NCBI GenBank assembly: GCA_913045265.1
Contig: CAJWQX010000025.1
Location: 1-46,391, forward strand
Length of the DNA: 46,391 nucleotides
Source: UBA11889 sp002313255
GTDB taxonomy: Bacteria; Pseudomonadota; Gammaproteobacteria; Pseudomonadales; Azotimanducaceae
Direction of reading: 5' to 3'
The notes under the pieces were generated by a model, which was given only the letters and a program-made list of their open reading frames with translations, made no database searches and had not been told where the DNA came from. A program made the position numbers and the translations under genes. Shown here piece after piece: positions 26,842-34,773 of this stretch; position 1 is the first letter of the stretch; each line of letters begins with the position of its first letter.

Positions 26842-26886
26842 CGGCCCCTAGAGTTTCTTTCTTGGTTCGTCTGACCATGATGTAGT

Positions 26887-26915
26887 GCCAACTTTGCCTT
26901 CTGCTGAAAGCTGGC
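26887..26915 (+). other. Imperfect hairpin between DUF1501 gene and the next gene
   Basis: GCCAACTTT and AAAGCTGGC form a nine-pair stem with one internal mismatch around an 11-base loop. No T-run follows, so it does not look like a classical terminator; it might slow decay or attenuate read-through into the gene at 26933. Confidence 0.3.
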
Positions 26916-26932
26916 ATAGTTAGGGTCGTATC

Positions 26933-27898
26933 GTGACGATGATCTCGGACGACATGGATCGTACGCTTTACAAGTTATTACTTACCCTAACCATCATGGG
27001 CGGAACCGTTGTTTACGCCGTCGACGGTGATGGAGACGGCATTAACGACCCAGCTGACAACTGCGTCACAGTCGCCAACACTGATCAACTGGACACCGAT
27101 GCTGACGGTTTCGGCGACGTCTGTGACGTGGACGATGACGACGACGACGTCTCGGACGAACAAGAAGCCAACGACGGTACCGATCCCCTAGATCAATACT
27201 CGTGCAACGGTTGCTTCGACTTCGACATAGACATCGACGACGAAACCAGCGCCTTAACCGATGGGCTCTTGGTCCTTCGACACCTATTTGGCTTTAGCGG
27301 AACCACACTCGTCGATGGCACTGTCACCACGTCAGCAGCAAGAACAGGAGCATCCGCAATAGCCTCCTACCTAGCGACACACGCGGCACAACTTGATATC
27401 GATGGCGACAATACGACTGAAGCACTCACCGATGGGTTGCTACTACTCCGATATCTTTTTGGTTTTGAGGGAGCGACGTTGATCGACGGGGCTGTTGGTG
27501 TTGGTGCGGCCCGTACCATGGCCGACGAGATCGCGTCATACATAGGTTCACGCGTTAATACGGGTTCAAACGTAACAACAAACACCTTCTCGCAAGCGCA
27601 GATTCAGGTTTTTACGCCCTCGTGTGCGTCCGTCAATTGTCACAGGGGCAGTTCGAGTCAATACGGTCTGGATCTTTCAAATGGCCTCGCTTATGCAAAT
27701 CTAGTGAACGTCCCGAGTGGGCAGGCGCCGACGCTCAATCTCGTCACACGCGGCAACCCGAACCAAAGTTACTTGGTTCAAAAGATTGAGGGGACTGCCG
27801 AAATTGGCGATCAGATGCCGCTCAATGGACAACCGCTGAACACCGATTTGCAGCAGCTTTTGCGCAATTGGATCGCCGAAGGGGCAAAAAATAACTAG
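26933..27898 (+). CDS. Exported composite protein: thrombospondin type 3, dockerin-like repeats, cytochrome-like end
   Basis: 321 residues. A hydrophobic signal (about 12-29) is followed by Asp-rich Ca2+-binding thrombospondin type 3 repeats (DGDGDGINDPADNC, DTDADGFGDVCD, then six consecutive Asp). Two EF-hand/dockerin-like repeats follow, about 97-150 and 154-207, each containing ALTDGLLxLRxLFGF. The C-terminal 95 residues resemble the small haem-binding domains of marine and planctomycete exported proteins: SCASVNCHRGSSS with a CX4CH motif (Cys231, Cys236, His237), RGNPNQSYLVQKIEG, and a candidate methionine ligand at MPLNGQPL (Met295), ending LLRNWIAEGA. The GTG start (AGGG seven bases upstream) is less certain than ATG 26939. 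Possibly a partner of the DUF1501/1800 pair. Confidence 0.85.
   Translation: MTMISDDMDRTLYKLLLTLTIMGGTVVYAVDGDGDGINDPADNCVTVANTDQLDTDADGFGDVCDVDDDDDDVSDEQEANDGTDPLDQYSCNGCFDFDIDIDDETSALTDGLLVLRHLFGFSGTTLVDGTVTTSAARTGASAIASYLATHAAQLDIDGDNTTEALTDGLLLLRYLFGFEGATLIDGAVGVGAARTMADEIASYIGSRVNTGSNVTTNTFSQAQIQVFTPSCASVNCHRGSSSQYGLDLSNGLAYANLVNVPSGQAPTLNLVTRGNPNQSYLVQKIEGTAEIGDQMPLNGQPLNTDLQQLLRNWIAEGAKNN
27221..27553 (+). repeat. Two tandem dockerin-like (EF-hand) coding repeats
   Basis: Within the gene at 26933 the protein segment of about 55 residues occurs twice in tandem: both copies read D-I-D, then ALTDGLL-LR-LFGF, then G-T/A-L-DG, an A-R helix and IASY. The copies are diverged, not recent duplicates. 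Confidence 0.8.
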
Positions 27899-27995
27899 CG
27901 CCTGGCGGGTAGCGAAACCGCGAGCCATCTTTGGTCCTATGGCCAGCGAGAACTCGACTCTTTAAAATTCTTGTTCTCCCGTACTCGGATTAAGC

Positions 27996-28325
27996 ATGCA
28001 AAAACATCGGAAGTTGAGCCGGCGAGAATTCGTCAAGGCAAGCACCGCAACAATCGCGACGATTCCATTATTGTCGATTCTTGGCCAACGGGCATGGTCC
28101 GCCGAACGAATCTCTGAGTCGCACCCTACCGCAGTTGCGCTTGGCTACGTGCACGACGGAGAGAAAGTCGATGCCTCTCAGAACCCGACATTTAAAGCGG
28201 ATCAACGTTGCGATAACTGCGTGCAATACGTTGCGACCGGCGGCGGATGGGGGACTTGCAATATTTTCCCTGGATTCGAAGTGGCAGGCCCTGGATGGTG
28301 CAAGGTCTGGGTTGTTAAAGCCTAA
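27996..28325 (+). CDS. High-potential iron-sulfur protein (HiPIP)
   Basis: 109 residues: a twin-arginine signal (LSRREFVKASTATIATIP) for export of the folded cluster protein, then a small mature domain with four cysteines, Cys72, Cys75, Cys88 and Cys102 (CX2C-X12-C-X13-C), the HiPIP arrangement for one [4Fe-4S] cluster. The end PGWCKVWVVKA is typical. HiPIPs are soluble periplasmic electron carriers; in Rhodothermus marinus a HiPIP feeds a caa3 oxidase. Here the gene is convergent with, and eight bases from, a cytochrome c-fused oxidase operon, which supports that partnership. Confidence 0.95.
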   Translation: MQKHRKLSRREFVKASTATIATIPLLSILGQRAWSAERISESHPTAVALGYVHDGEKVDASQNPTFKADQRCDNCVQYVATGGGWGTCNIFPGFEVAGPGWCKVWVVKA

Positions 28326-28333
28326 ACGAGTCT

Positions 28334-28699
28334 TCAGTTAGCGAGCTCGCGCGCTGATACGGGCACTGCTTCGTCATATGCGCCTTCCACGAAATATTCG
28401 ATCCGCGTCGACCGAGTGTAATCCGATTCAATCGACATCAATCCGACCAATACCAGCAAGAGGATGGGGGGCACAAGAACCACACTGATCAGAGCAAATC
28501 GCTCCCATCGCATGTGCATAAACACGCCGACAATGAACCCTGCTTTGAGCACCATGAATAGCAAGATCAGCGTCCAGCGCCAGAATCCGCGATCAATGAA
28601 GTCGGTCGAATAGGAGAGCGCACTGACCAAAAACAATAGTCCCCACACGACCAAATAGATGCGGATCGGGTGCTGCTGACCGGGTTCTTTTGTCCTCAC
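28334..28699 (-). CDS. Cytochrome c oxidase subunit IV, prokaryotic type
   Basis: 121 residues with three hydrophobic helices (IYLVVWGLLFLVSALSYS; TLILLFMVLKAGFIVGVFMH; ALISVVLVPPILLLVLVGLM), the layout of the small bacterial oxidase subunit IV (COX4_pro). MHMRWE after helix 2 is characteristic. Starts at GTG 28699, 19 bases after the subunit III stop, and is the last gene of the cox operon. Confidence 0.88.
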   Translation of the reverse strand: MRTKEPGQQHPIRIYLVVWGLLFLVSALSYSTDFIDRGFWRWTLILLFMVLKAGFIVGVFMHMRWERFALISVVLVPPILLLVLVGLMSIESDYTRSTRIEYFVEGAYDEAVPVSARELAN

Positions 28700-28718
28700 G
28701 ACGTTTGAATTACCTGCC

Positions 28719-29426
28719 TTACCACAAATAAAACAAAGCGAAAATAAACACCCAAACTAAGTCAACAAAGTGCCAGTACAACCCCGTAATTTCAACGATC
28801 TCAAAATTGCTTTCATCGTACGTCCCTCGTCGAATACGAAATGCGATAGTCAATAAGTAGATAACGCCCACTGATACATGCAAGCCATGGAACCCCGTCA
28901 CCATGAAGAAGACGGCCCCAAACTGTGGGGCGCCGAAGGGGTTAGTCCAGGGACGGACGCCTTCGTCCAGAATGAGTTTCGACCATTCGAAAGCTTGCAT
29001 CCCGACGAACGTCGCACCCAGCAAAGCCGTCACCAAGATCAGGTTTGTGGCTGCTCCCTTACGACGCTGGTAGCCCATATTGACCGCCATCGCCATCGTG
29101 CCGCTGGAAGAAATTAGGACGAACGTCATGATAGCAATGAGCAACAACGGGACCGATACGCCAAAGACATGTAACGCGAACACTTCGCTTGGGTTAGGCC
29201 AAGGCTCGACCGTACTCATCCGTACGGACATGTAACCGACGAGGAAACAGGTGAATATGAACGTATCGGACAACAAGAACACCCACATCATTGCCTTACC
29301 CCATGGAACGCCCTTAAGGGTGGTGATGTCGGAGCCCCAGTCGTCTGAGAAGGTCGTAAATAAGGTCTCGCGGGCTTCTGAGATCGTTTTCATCGGCTCA
29401 CGTTCGTCGCCGAGCACGCGTGTCAT
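28719..29426 (-). CDS. Cytochrome c oxidase subunit III
   Basis: 235-residue membrane subunit of the haem-copper oxidase with the family patterns GKAMMWVFLLSDTFIFTCFL, FFMVTGFHGLHVSVGVIYLL and the C-terminal VEITGLYWHFVDLVWVFIF. Its ATG overlaps the subunit I TGA by four bases (29423-29426). Subunit III binds lipids and stabilises proton uptake; no catalytic metals. Confidence 0.94.
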   Translation of the reverse strand: MTRVLGDEREPMKTISEARETLFTTFSDDWGSDITTLKGVPWGKAMMWVFLLSDTFIFTCFLVGYMSVRMSTVEPWPNPSEVFALHVFGVSVPLLLIAIMTFVLISSSGTMAMAVNMGYQRRKGAATNLILVTALLGATFVGMQAFEWSKLILDEGVRPWTNPFGAPQFGAVFFMVTGFHGLHVSVGVIYLLTIAFRIRRGTYDESNFEIVEITGLYWHFVDLVWVFIFALFYLW

Positions 29427-31153
29427 GGCTTGCGCTCAACATTTTGTGGAACAAAGTCTTGTTCCTCGCCAGGAACGCTGTAGTCATAGGCCCATCGATG
29501 TACGACTGGGAGTGTATCGCCCCAATTTCCGTGATTAGGTGGCGTTTTCGGCGTTTGCCATTCGAGAGTCGTCGCGTCCCATGGATTAGAACCTGCCGGT
29601 TTCCCTCGAAAATAACTGGCGATTAAGTTGTATACAAAAACGAATTGCATGAGACCCACAACCAGCGCAGCGATGGTAATAAATTCATTCAACGTCGCCG
29701 CTGATTCAGGATAGAAATCGGACCCCACTCCCATCGCATAATAACGGCGCGGCACACCCATGAAGCCCAGATAGTGCATCGGATAGTAAATGGCGTAAGT
29801 ACCGAGAAACGTCACCCAGAAGTGCAAATGCCCGAGGGTATTATTCAGCAGTCTTCCGGTCAGTTTCGGGTACCAATGATAAATACCACCGAAAATCACC
29901 AAAATGGGGGCGACGCCCATCACCATGTGAAAATGGGCTACAACGAAATAAGTGTCCGACAACGGCACATCAATGATCACGTTTCCCAAAAAGAGACCCG
30001 AGAGACCGCCCACCACAAAGGTCAGGATGAAAGCCAACGCGAACAGCATAGGTATGGTTAGCTTGATGTTTGCTTTCCATAACGTCAGGACCCAGTTGTA
30101 GACTTTAATCGCCGTCGGCACGGCGATGATCAGTGTGGTTGTGGCAAAGAAAAAGCCGAAGTAAGGATGCATTCCAGCGACGTACATGTGATGGGCCCAC
30201 ACCACAAACGATAGTGCTCCGATCGCAATAAGCGCCCAAACCATCATTCGATACCCAAAAATGTTCTTTCGCGAGTGAACGGAAATCAATTCCGACACCA
30301 CGCCAAACACAGGCAACGCCACAATGTAGACCTCGGGATGGCCAAAAAACCAAAAAAGGTGCTGAAAGAGCAACGGGCTGCCACCGCTATGTTCCAACGG
30401 TTGACCGAACGACACGATGGCAGGCATGAAGAAGCTGGTCCCAACCAATTTATCCAGCAGCATCATGACGGCGCTGACAAAAAGAGCCGGAAACGCGAAC
30501 AGGCCAAGAATGGTCGCCATCATAATGCCCCAGACGGTTAATGGCATACGCATAAGCGTCATGCCCCGAGTACGCGCCTGCAGAATCGTGGTGAGGTAGT
30601 TCAATCCGCCCATGGTGAACGCGACAACGAAAATAATGAGCGACAGAAGCATGGTGACGATTCCCCAGTCGACACCTGGCGTCCCCGGAAGAATGGCTTG
30701 CGGCGGATACAGCGTCCATCCGGCTCCGGTCGGTCCTCCGGGCACGAAGTAACTGGCCATCAACACAACGACCGATAGCAAGTAGACGTGATAACTCAGC
30801 ATGTTAACGAATGGGAAAACCATATCGCGGGCACCAAGCATGAGCGGAACACAAAAGTTACCGAAGGCACCGAGTAAGAACGCGGTGAGTAGAAAGATCA
30901 CCATGATCATGCCGTGCATCGTCACGGCCTGGTAATAAATATCTGGGGTGATGAACGGCAACAATCCTGGGAAGCCTATCTGTATTCGCATCAATCCAGA
31001 AAGCACCAACGCCACCAAGCCGACCGCGATCGCTGTGACTCCGTATTGAACAGCAATCACTTTGTGATCCTGGCTAAACCAGTAACGCGTGATCCAACTC
31101 CGCGGATGGTGCAAACCCATGGTTTCTTGATACGGGACTTCTGTTTCCGACAT
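29423..31153 (-). CDS. Cytochrome c oxidase subunit I (aa3 type, A1-like)
   Basis: The 576-residue catalytic core with about 12 membrane helices. Haem a ligands His80 (TMHG) and His409, haem a3 ligand His407 (AHFHM), and CuB ligands His272 (WFFGHPEVY), His321 and His322 are all present; Tyr276 is placed to cross-link to His272. Glu274 in GHPEV marks the A1 subfamily rather than the YSHP form of A2. D-pathway (Asp110, Asn99) and K-pathway (Lys350 in PTAIKVYNW) residues are kept, so proton pumping is expected. Starts two bases after the coxB 3' remnant, with AGAGG upstream. Confidence 0.96.
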   Translation of the reverse strand: MSETEVPYQETMGLHHPRSWITRYWFSQDHKVIAVQYGVTAIAVGLVALVLSGLMRIQIGFPGLLPFITPDIYYQAVTMHGMIMVIFLLTAFLLGAFGNFCVPLMLGARDMVFPFVNMLSYHVYLLSVVVLMASYFVPGGPTGAGWTLYPPQAILPGTPGVDWGIVTMLLSLIIFVVAFTMGGLNYLTTILQARTRGMTLMRMPLTVWGIMMATILGLFAFPALFVSAVMMLLDKLVGTSFFMPAIVSFGQPLEHSGGSPLLFQHLFWFFGHPEVYIVALPVFGVVSELISVHSRKNIFGYRMMVWALIAIGALSFVVWAHHMYVAGMHPYFGFFFATTTLIIAVPTAIKVYNWVLTLWKANIKLTIPMLFALAFILTFVVGGLSGLFLGNVIIDVPLSDTYFVVAHFHMVMGVAPILVIFGGIYHWYPKLTGRLLNNTLGHLHFWVTFLGTYAIYYPMHYLGFMGVPRRYYAMGVGSDFYPESAATLNEFITIAALVVGLMQFVFVYNLIASYFRGKPAGSNPWDATTLEWQTPKTPPNHGNWGDTLPVVHRWAYDYSVPGEEQDFVPQNVERKP

Positions 31154-31155
31154 GC

Positions 31156-31302
31156 CTACCTCTTTCGCGATACGGCGAGGCGTTCGACCGCGTACGCGAT
31201 CATTGCCTCGAACTCGTCGTCTGTAAACTGGTAAGGCGACATCACAGGGGCAAAACCCTCAACAATCTTTGCATTCGGGTATTCGATCGGTTCCCGCCAC
31301 GC
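31156..31302 (-). pseudogene. Out-of-frame second copy of the coxB cytochrome c C-terminus
   Basis: Directly downstream of, and partly overlapping, the coxB end, another reading frame encodes REPIEYPNAKIVEGFAPVM followed by SPYQFTDDEFEAMIAY and a stop. It aligns well with the last part of the coxB cytochrome c domain (RESIINPSVKIVDGFAPVM, then LSYDLPESDIQALLAF). It lacks a CXXCH, an initiation context or any other domain, so it is not a separate gene. It looks like the old coxB terminus left after a tandem partial duplication with a frame shift, or a recent frameshift in this assembly. The frame extends upstream to 31392 but that part is only coxB in another frame. Confidence 0.75.
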
Positions 31303-32395
31303 CGCCTTCCGTCGATCGTACAAACGCGAGCAGGGCTTGTATGTCACTTTCCGGTAGGTCGTACGACAGCATGACGGGCGCGAATCCGTCAACGATCTTT
31401 ACCGACGGGTTGATGATCGACTCGCGCACGTATGCCTCGTCGACCGTAACCACGGACCCGTCTACTAGCCTCTCGGAGCGCCCCCAGAGTCCCTGCCAGG
31501 TCGGGCCCACCACCTGACTGCCATCCAACGAATGACACGCCAAGCACCCATTCGTCTCAGCAACATTGCGACCTGTTGTAATGTCCCGACTCGACGGTCT
31601 AGACCCTGCGATCATCTCGGCGTACGTCGGTTGCGATTGCAGCCATAGTTCATATTCCTTCGGACGATCCACATGCACCACTCCACGCATCAGGTAGTGA
31701 CTCGAACCACAGTATTCAGCACAAAGAATCTCGAATTCGCCAAGTTTTGTCGGTGTGAACCAGAAATAGGTAACCATTCCCGGAACCAAATCCATTTTTG
31801 CGCGAAATTGCGGCACAAAAAAATCATGGAGTACGTCTTTCGAACGCAACAGTGCTTTCACCGGCACATTCACCGGAATATGAATCTCGGCCGACTGGAT
31901 GAGAACGTCATCCAAACCGTTAGGATCGTCGTCGTTGAGACCAAAAGGATTCCGCGTACTGATATTGCCAATGTCGGTGGTGCCTAATTTCCCGTCTGTT
32001 CCCGGTAAGCGATACCGCCAACGCCACTGTTCACCGAATACTTCCATTTCGGTCGCGTCGGCTGGAACTCGAATGAATTCGTCCCACACGAATAACCCAG
32101 GGCCTAGCATGGCAACGACACCCAGCGTTGTACCGACGGTTAACCAGAGTTCCAACCGTGTATTTTCCGGTTCGTATTGTGCTCTTGCCCCTTGCCGAAA
32201 TCGGTATTTATAGACTGAAAAGACAAGCAGTAGTCCTACCAAGATAAAGACCACGCCGCATACCCAAAACGTAAGGAGCACGGTGTCGTCAATACTTCCC
32301 CAATTCGACGCGACTTCGCCAAACCACCAAGGGGTCAAAAAATTGAACGCCACGGAACCGACCACAACGACCAGCAGGGCAGCGGCTACCCACAT
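31259..32395 (-). CDS. Cytochrome c oxidase subunit II with fused cytochrome c (caa3 type)
   Basis: 378 residues. Two N-terminal membrane helices (about 36-62 and 83-105), a cupredoxin domain with the CuA ligands His190 (VLHDFF), Cys225, Glu227, Cys229, His233 and Met236 (CAEYCGSSHYLM), then a cytochrome c domain with haem attachment CLACH (284-288) and Met342 as likely axial ligand (FAPVM). The tail STEGGVAGTDRIPECKDC after the last helix looks unnatural and comes from reading into a duplicated segment (see 31156-31302). Start ATG 32395 has a weak ribosome site. First gene of coxB-coxA-coxC-coxD; assembly factors are not in the window. Confidence 0.93.
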   Translation of the reverse strand: MWVAAALLVVVVGSVAFNFLTPWWFGEVASNWGSIDDTVLLTFWVCGVVFILVGLLLVFSVYKYRFRQGARAQYEPENTRLELWLTVGTTLGVVAMLGPGLFVWDEFIRVPADATEMEVFGEQWRWRYRLPGTDGKLGTTDIGNISTRNPFGLNDDDPNGLDDVLIQSAEIHIPVNVPVKALLRSKDVLHDFFVPQFRAKMDLVPGMVTYFWFTPTKLGEFEILCAEYCGSSHYLMRGVVHVDRPKEYELWLQSQPTYAEMIAGSRPSSRDITTGRNVAETNGCLACHSLDGSQVVGPTWQGLWGRSERLVDGSVVTVDEAYVRESIINPSVKIVDGFAPVMLSYDLPESDIQALLAFVRSTEGGVAGTDRIPECKDC

Positions 32396-32696
32396 AGCAC
32401 TATGCTCAACTTCAAAATGATTTTTTTCCGGCGAAGGCAGGCATGGATATTCCTGGATTAAAGATCGGGTCGTTCAAGACCATACCGATTATTTATCAGA
32501 GCCACGATCAACGCACGTTTTGGGGAGGTGTGGGAAGACCCAATTTGGCGAGACAACACATTAACCAGACCGACCCACCAATGTCATTGAATTGAAACAC
32601 CAGTCCTTTATGGTAGGCGATTGTTAAGCCGTAGTGTTTTGAATGTATTAATCGTTACGCCACCCAATTCGAGCCCATCCTCAACGACTATTTCCT
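32396..32696. other. Non-coding gap between divergent cox operon and aquaporin gene
   Basis: 301 bases, the longest gap in the window. No convincing coding frame, RNA gene or strong hairpin. It must hold the cox operon promoter on the minus strand and an aquaporin promoter on the plus strand; a weak plus-strand candidate is TTGTTA near 32620 with TATTAA 19 bases further. No clear regulator sites seen. Confidence 0.5.
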
Positions 32697-33383
32697 ATGA
32701 CCAATCCCGTTAGACTATTCGCGGAATTCCTCGGCACACTTTTCTTGCTCACTACCGTAGTGGGATCTGGTGTTATGGCGGAAAGCCTAGCCGGCGGCAA
32801 TGTCGCGCTCGCTCTGCTCGGTAATACTCTTGCCACGGGAGCGATGCTGGCCGTTCTTATCACCATTTTCGGTCCTTTATCTGGAGCCCACTTCAATCCC
32901 GCCGTCACGCTTGCGTTTGTTCTTCGCGACGAAATTTCGCGAGGGGAAGCCTCTCTCTTCGTCGTCGTTCAAATACTGGGCGGTATCTTGGGAACCTGGC
33001 TAGCACATACCATGTTCGAAATCGATTGGCTTCAGTTCTCAACGCACGCGCGAACCGGCCCCGCGCAATGGCTCGCCGAAGTGGTGGCCACGTTCGGCCT
33101 CGTCATGACGATCCTCGGAACACTTCGCGCGCGGCCATCGGCGGTTGCGCCCATGGTGGGACTGTATATCGCCGCCGCGTATTGGTTTACCGCGTCCACG
33201 TCTTTTGCAAACCCAGCGGTGACGATCGCCCGCTCCTTAACCGACACCTTCTCAGGGATCGTACCCGCACACGTGCCAGCATTTATCGCAGCGCAGCTCG
33301 TTGGAGCAGCATTGGCGACATGGGTCTTCCGTCTTATCGACAGGCGTCTTGCGGCCGAGATCGATTCCGGCGATAACTCTTAG
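32697..33383 (+). CDS. Aquaporin (MIP family channel)
   Basis: 228 residues, six hydrophobic helices and both half-helix NPA boxes: SGAHFNPAVTLAF (about 62-74) and SFANPAVTIARSLTDTFSGI (about 166-185), with the selectivity-filter arginine after the second NPA. The helix-2 region differs from classic AqpZ and is like the branch often found beside arsenic genes (AqpS-like), but no ars genes are here. Transports water or small neutral solutes. The stop shares TTA-G bases with the convergent sulfotransferase stop. Confidence 0.92.
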   Translation: MTNPVRLFAEFLGTLFLLTTVVGSGVMAESLAGGNVALALLGNTLATGAMLAVLITIFGPLSGAHFNPAVTLAFVLRDEISRGEASLFVVVQILGGILGTWLAHTMFEIDWLQFSTHARTGPAQWLAEVVATFGLVMTILGTLRARPSAVAPMVGLYIAAAYWFTASTSFANPAVTIARSLTDTFSGIVPAHVPAFIAAQLVGAALATWVFRLIDRRLAAEIDSGDNS

Positions 33384-34030
33384 GTCGAGCGAAAACCTCG
33401 TCGGGGGTCGCCGCCGCGCCAGCGCTGTTCAAATTCTTCGGTGGTGTTAACTCGCGGGTAAGGAACCTTTGGTATAGGCACCCCGAGCGCGTTGCATAAC
33501 GGTTCCCAGCCTTCGGCCGAATCAAAGACGATCAAACGCTCTTTCGGGACCTCCTTATATATTCGATCGATATTTTTCTGATAGGCCGCGAGTACCGTGG
33601 TCTTGTCGTCTAAATCGCCGCCAAACGTACCATCCACGATAATGTCCTTAGCCATTTCGATCCGTTCGCGGCGCGCCGGTTCATCAGAAAGCATCCCCTC
33701 TTTCATGGCTTTGAAGATCGTATTCGACGCACTTCGGTACCAACTTTCGGCATCGCGCGTCGTGAGAAGCAGCTTTGCATCGGGGTAATAGTTCATGAGG
33801 CGTGGCCAGAATGCGACTGAAGGCCAATCCACGGTGGCTCGATATCCATGAAAAATAACTTCCCAAGGATCTTCTCCTTTCCAAGCATTAATCCATAAAG
33901 CCGAGTGCTCAGGGTGCGCGACCACTTCCGACATGTGGTAGCAATCCGCGTAGCCTATTGTCTCCAGCGCGTGTTTCAACGACAACGTCCCGGTACGTCC
34001 ATACCCGACCCCAATGATGTCTAGCGGCAT
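33380..34030 (-). CDS. Sulfotransferase-family P-loop protein
   Basis: 216 residues. The N-terminus MPLDIIGVGYGRTGTLSLKH holds the PAPS phosphate-binding loop (GxGRTGT-S-x-K) and the second motif is LLLTTRDAESWYRSASN, corresponding to the 3'-phosphate-binding strand. This matches the short bacterial group (Sulfotransfer_4/NAD-dependent-epimerase-like annotations in databases). Starts at ATG 34030 with GGGAG nine bases upstream. Acceptor unknown. Next gene in the same direction is 33 bases upstream. Confidence 0.87.
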   Translation of the reverse strand: MPLDIIGVGYGRTGTLSLKHALETIGYADCYHMSEVVAHPEHSALWINAWKGEDPWEVIFHGYRATVDWPSVAFWPRLMNYYPDAKLLLTTRDAESWYRSASNTIFKAMKEGMLSDEPARRERIEMAKDIIVDGTFGGDLDDKTTVLAAYQKNIDRIYKEVPKERLIVFDSAEGWEPLCNALGVPIPKVPYPRVNTTEEFEQRWRGGDPRRGFRST

Positions 34031-34063
34031 ATCAAAAAGCTCCCATAGACTGCGGTTATTTGA

Positions 34064-34588
34064 TCAAAATCCATCCTTGGGCGTATCGAAGGTCTGCGAT
34101 TCATCTGTCACCGTTATTGAATGCGGCGTTCTCGACAGTCGAAAAAGAGGAATGGTTCTCGAGGAAAGACGCTCCTGGTATAAGGCGTAGTTGGGATACG
34201 TAGACACAGCACTTCTCCACGCCGCTGCGTACGCGGAACAGTGCAATTCAGTCACCTCATAACGCTCCCGTCGACCCTTAATTAAACAAGTCACCGAACG
34301 ATTTGCTCTTAGGTTTTTGCACCATGCGGGTTCTCGCTCTGACCCTCCGTTTGACCCGACGACGATCAAGCCCACATTGGTATCGACGTATAGCAACGGT
34401 ATTCGCCGCAGTGTTTTGCTCCGAGCGCCAAGGACTTCAAGAAGCAGCATTGGGATCACGAACGATAGGCGTATGCGACCGCCCGACCAGCGCATTAGCG
34501 GTCTATCGACGACCGTCGCGACGACCTTAAAGAACCTACTCGTCCTTGGGTTCTTCAATACGCCGAGCAGCGTTTTGGGTACCTTCAA
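34064..34588 (-). CDS. Deazaflavin (F420)-dependent nitroreductase-family protein, Ddn-like
   Basis: 174 residues of the split-barrel DUF385/F420H2-dependent reductase family. LLEVLGARSKTLRRIPLLYV and VVGSNGGSEREPAWCKNLRA are the family's core strand and F420-phosphate-binding motif (G-S-x-G-G-x-x-x-x-P-x-W-x-x-N-L). The first possible start in frame is TTG 34588, AGGA about eight bases upstream. Mycobacterial relatives reduce quinones and activate nitroimidazoles; here probably a quinone or unsaturated carbonyl reductase. Use of F420 in this organism is not proven by the window. Confidence 0.85.
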   Translation of the reverse strand: MKVPKTLLGVLKNPRTSRFFKVVATVVDRPLMRWSGGRIRLSFVIPMLLLEVLGARSKTLRRIPLLYVDTNVGLIVVGSNGGSEREPAWCKNLRANRSVTCLIKGRRERYEVTELHCSAYAAAWRSAVSTYPNYALYQERLSSRTIPLFRLSRTPHSITVTDESQTFDTPKDGF

Positions 34589-34773
34589 CGAACGGTATCC
34601 TGCAAGACTCGACCACTAGAATAAGGCGTTCTGCCTCAACCGCTCAATGCGCATTCGCTGATCCATCTCCTCGCTTCTGTCACGAACTCGCTGAGCGAAT
34701 CCGATTGATGGTATGACTTTTCCGTGCGTCCGCTTATCATCAGAAGAGTCCCCGTTGTAAATTACCAGCCCAC

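Noticed and set aside
27121..27165. GAC-rich stretch as a DNA repeat or origin element
   Set aside because: It encodes the Asp-rich Ca2+-binding repeats of an exported protein.
31156..31392. A 78-codon frame downstream of coxB as an independent cytochrome gene
   Set aside because: It has no haem motif or start context; its 3' part duplicates the coxB end and its 5' part is coxB in another frame.
34317..34619. Plus-strand frame across the Ddn-like gene
   Set aside because: Antisense shadow without motifs.
34589..34773. Cobalamin or other riboswitch before the TonB receptor
   Set aside because: No B12-box-like sequence or stable leader fold could be found by eye in the 185 bases.
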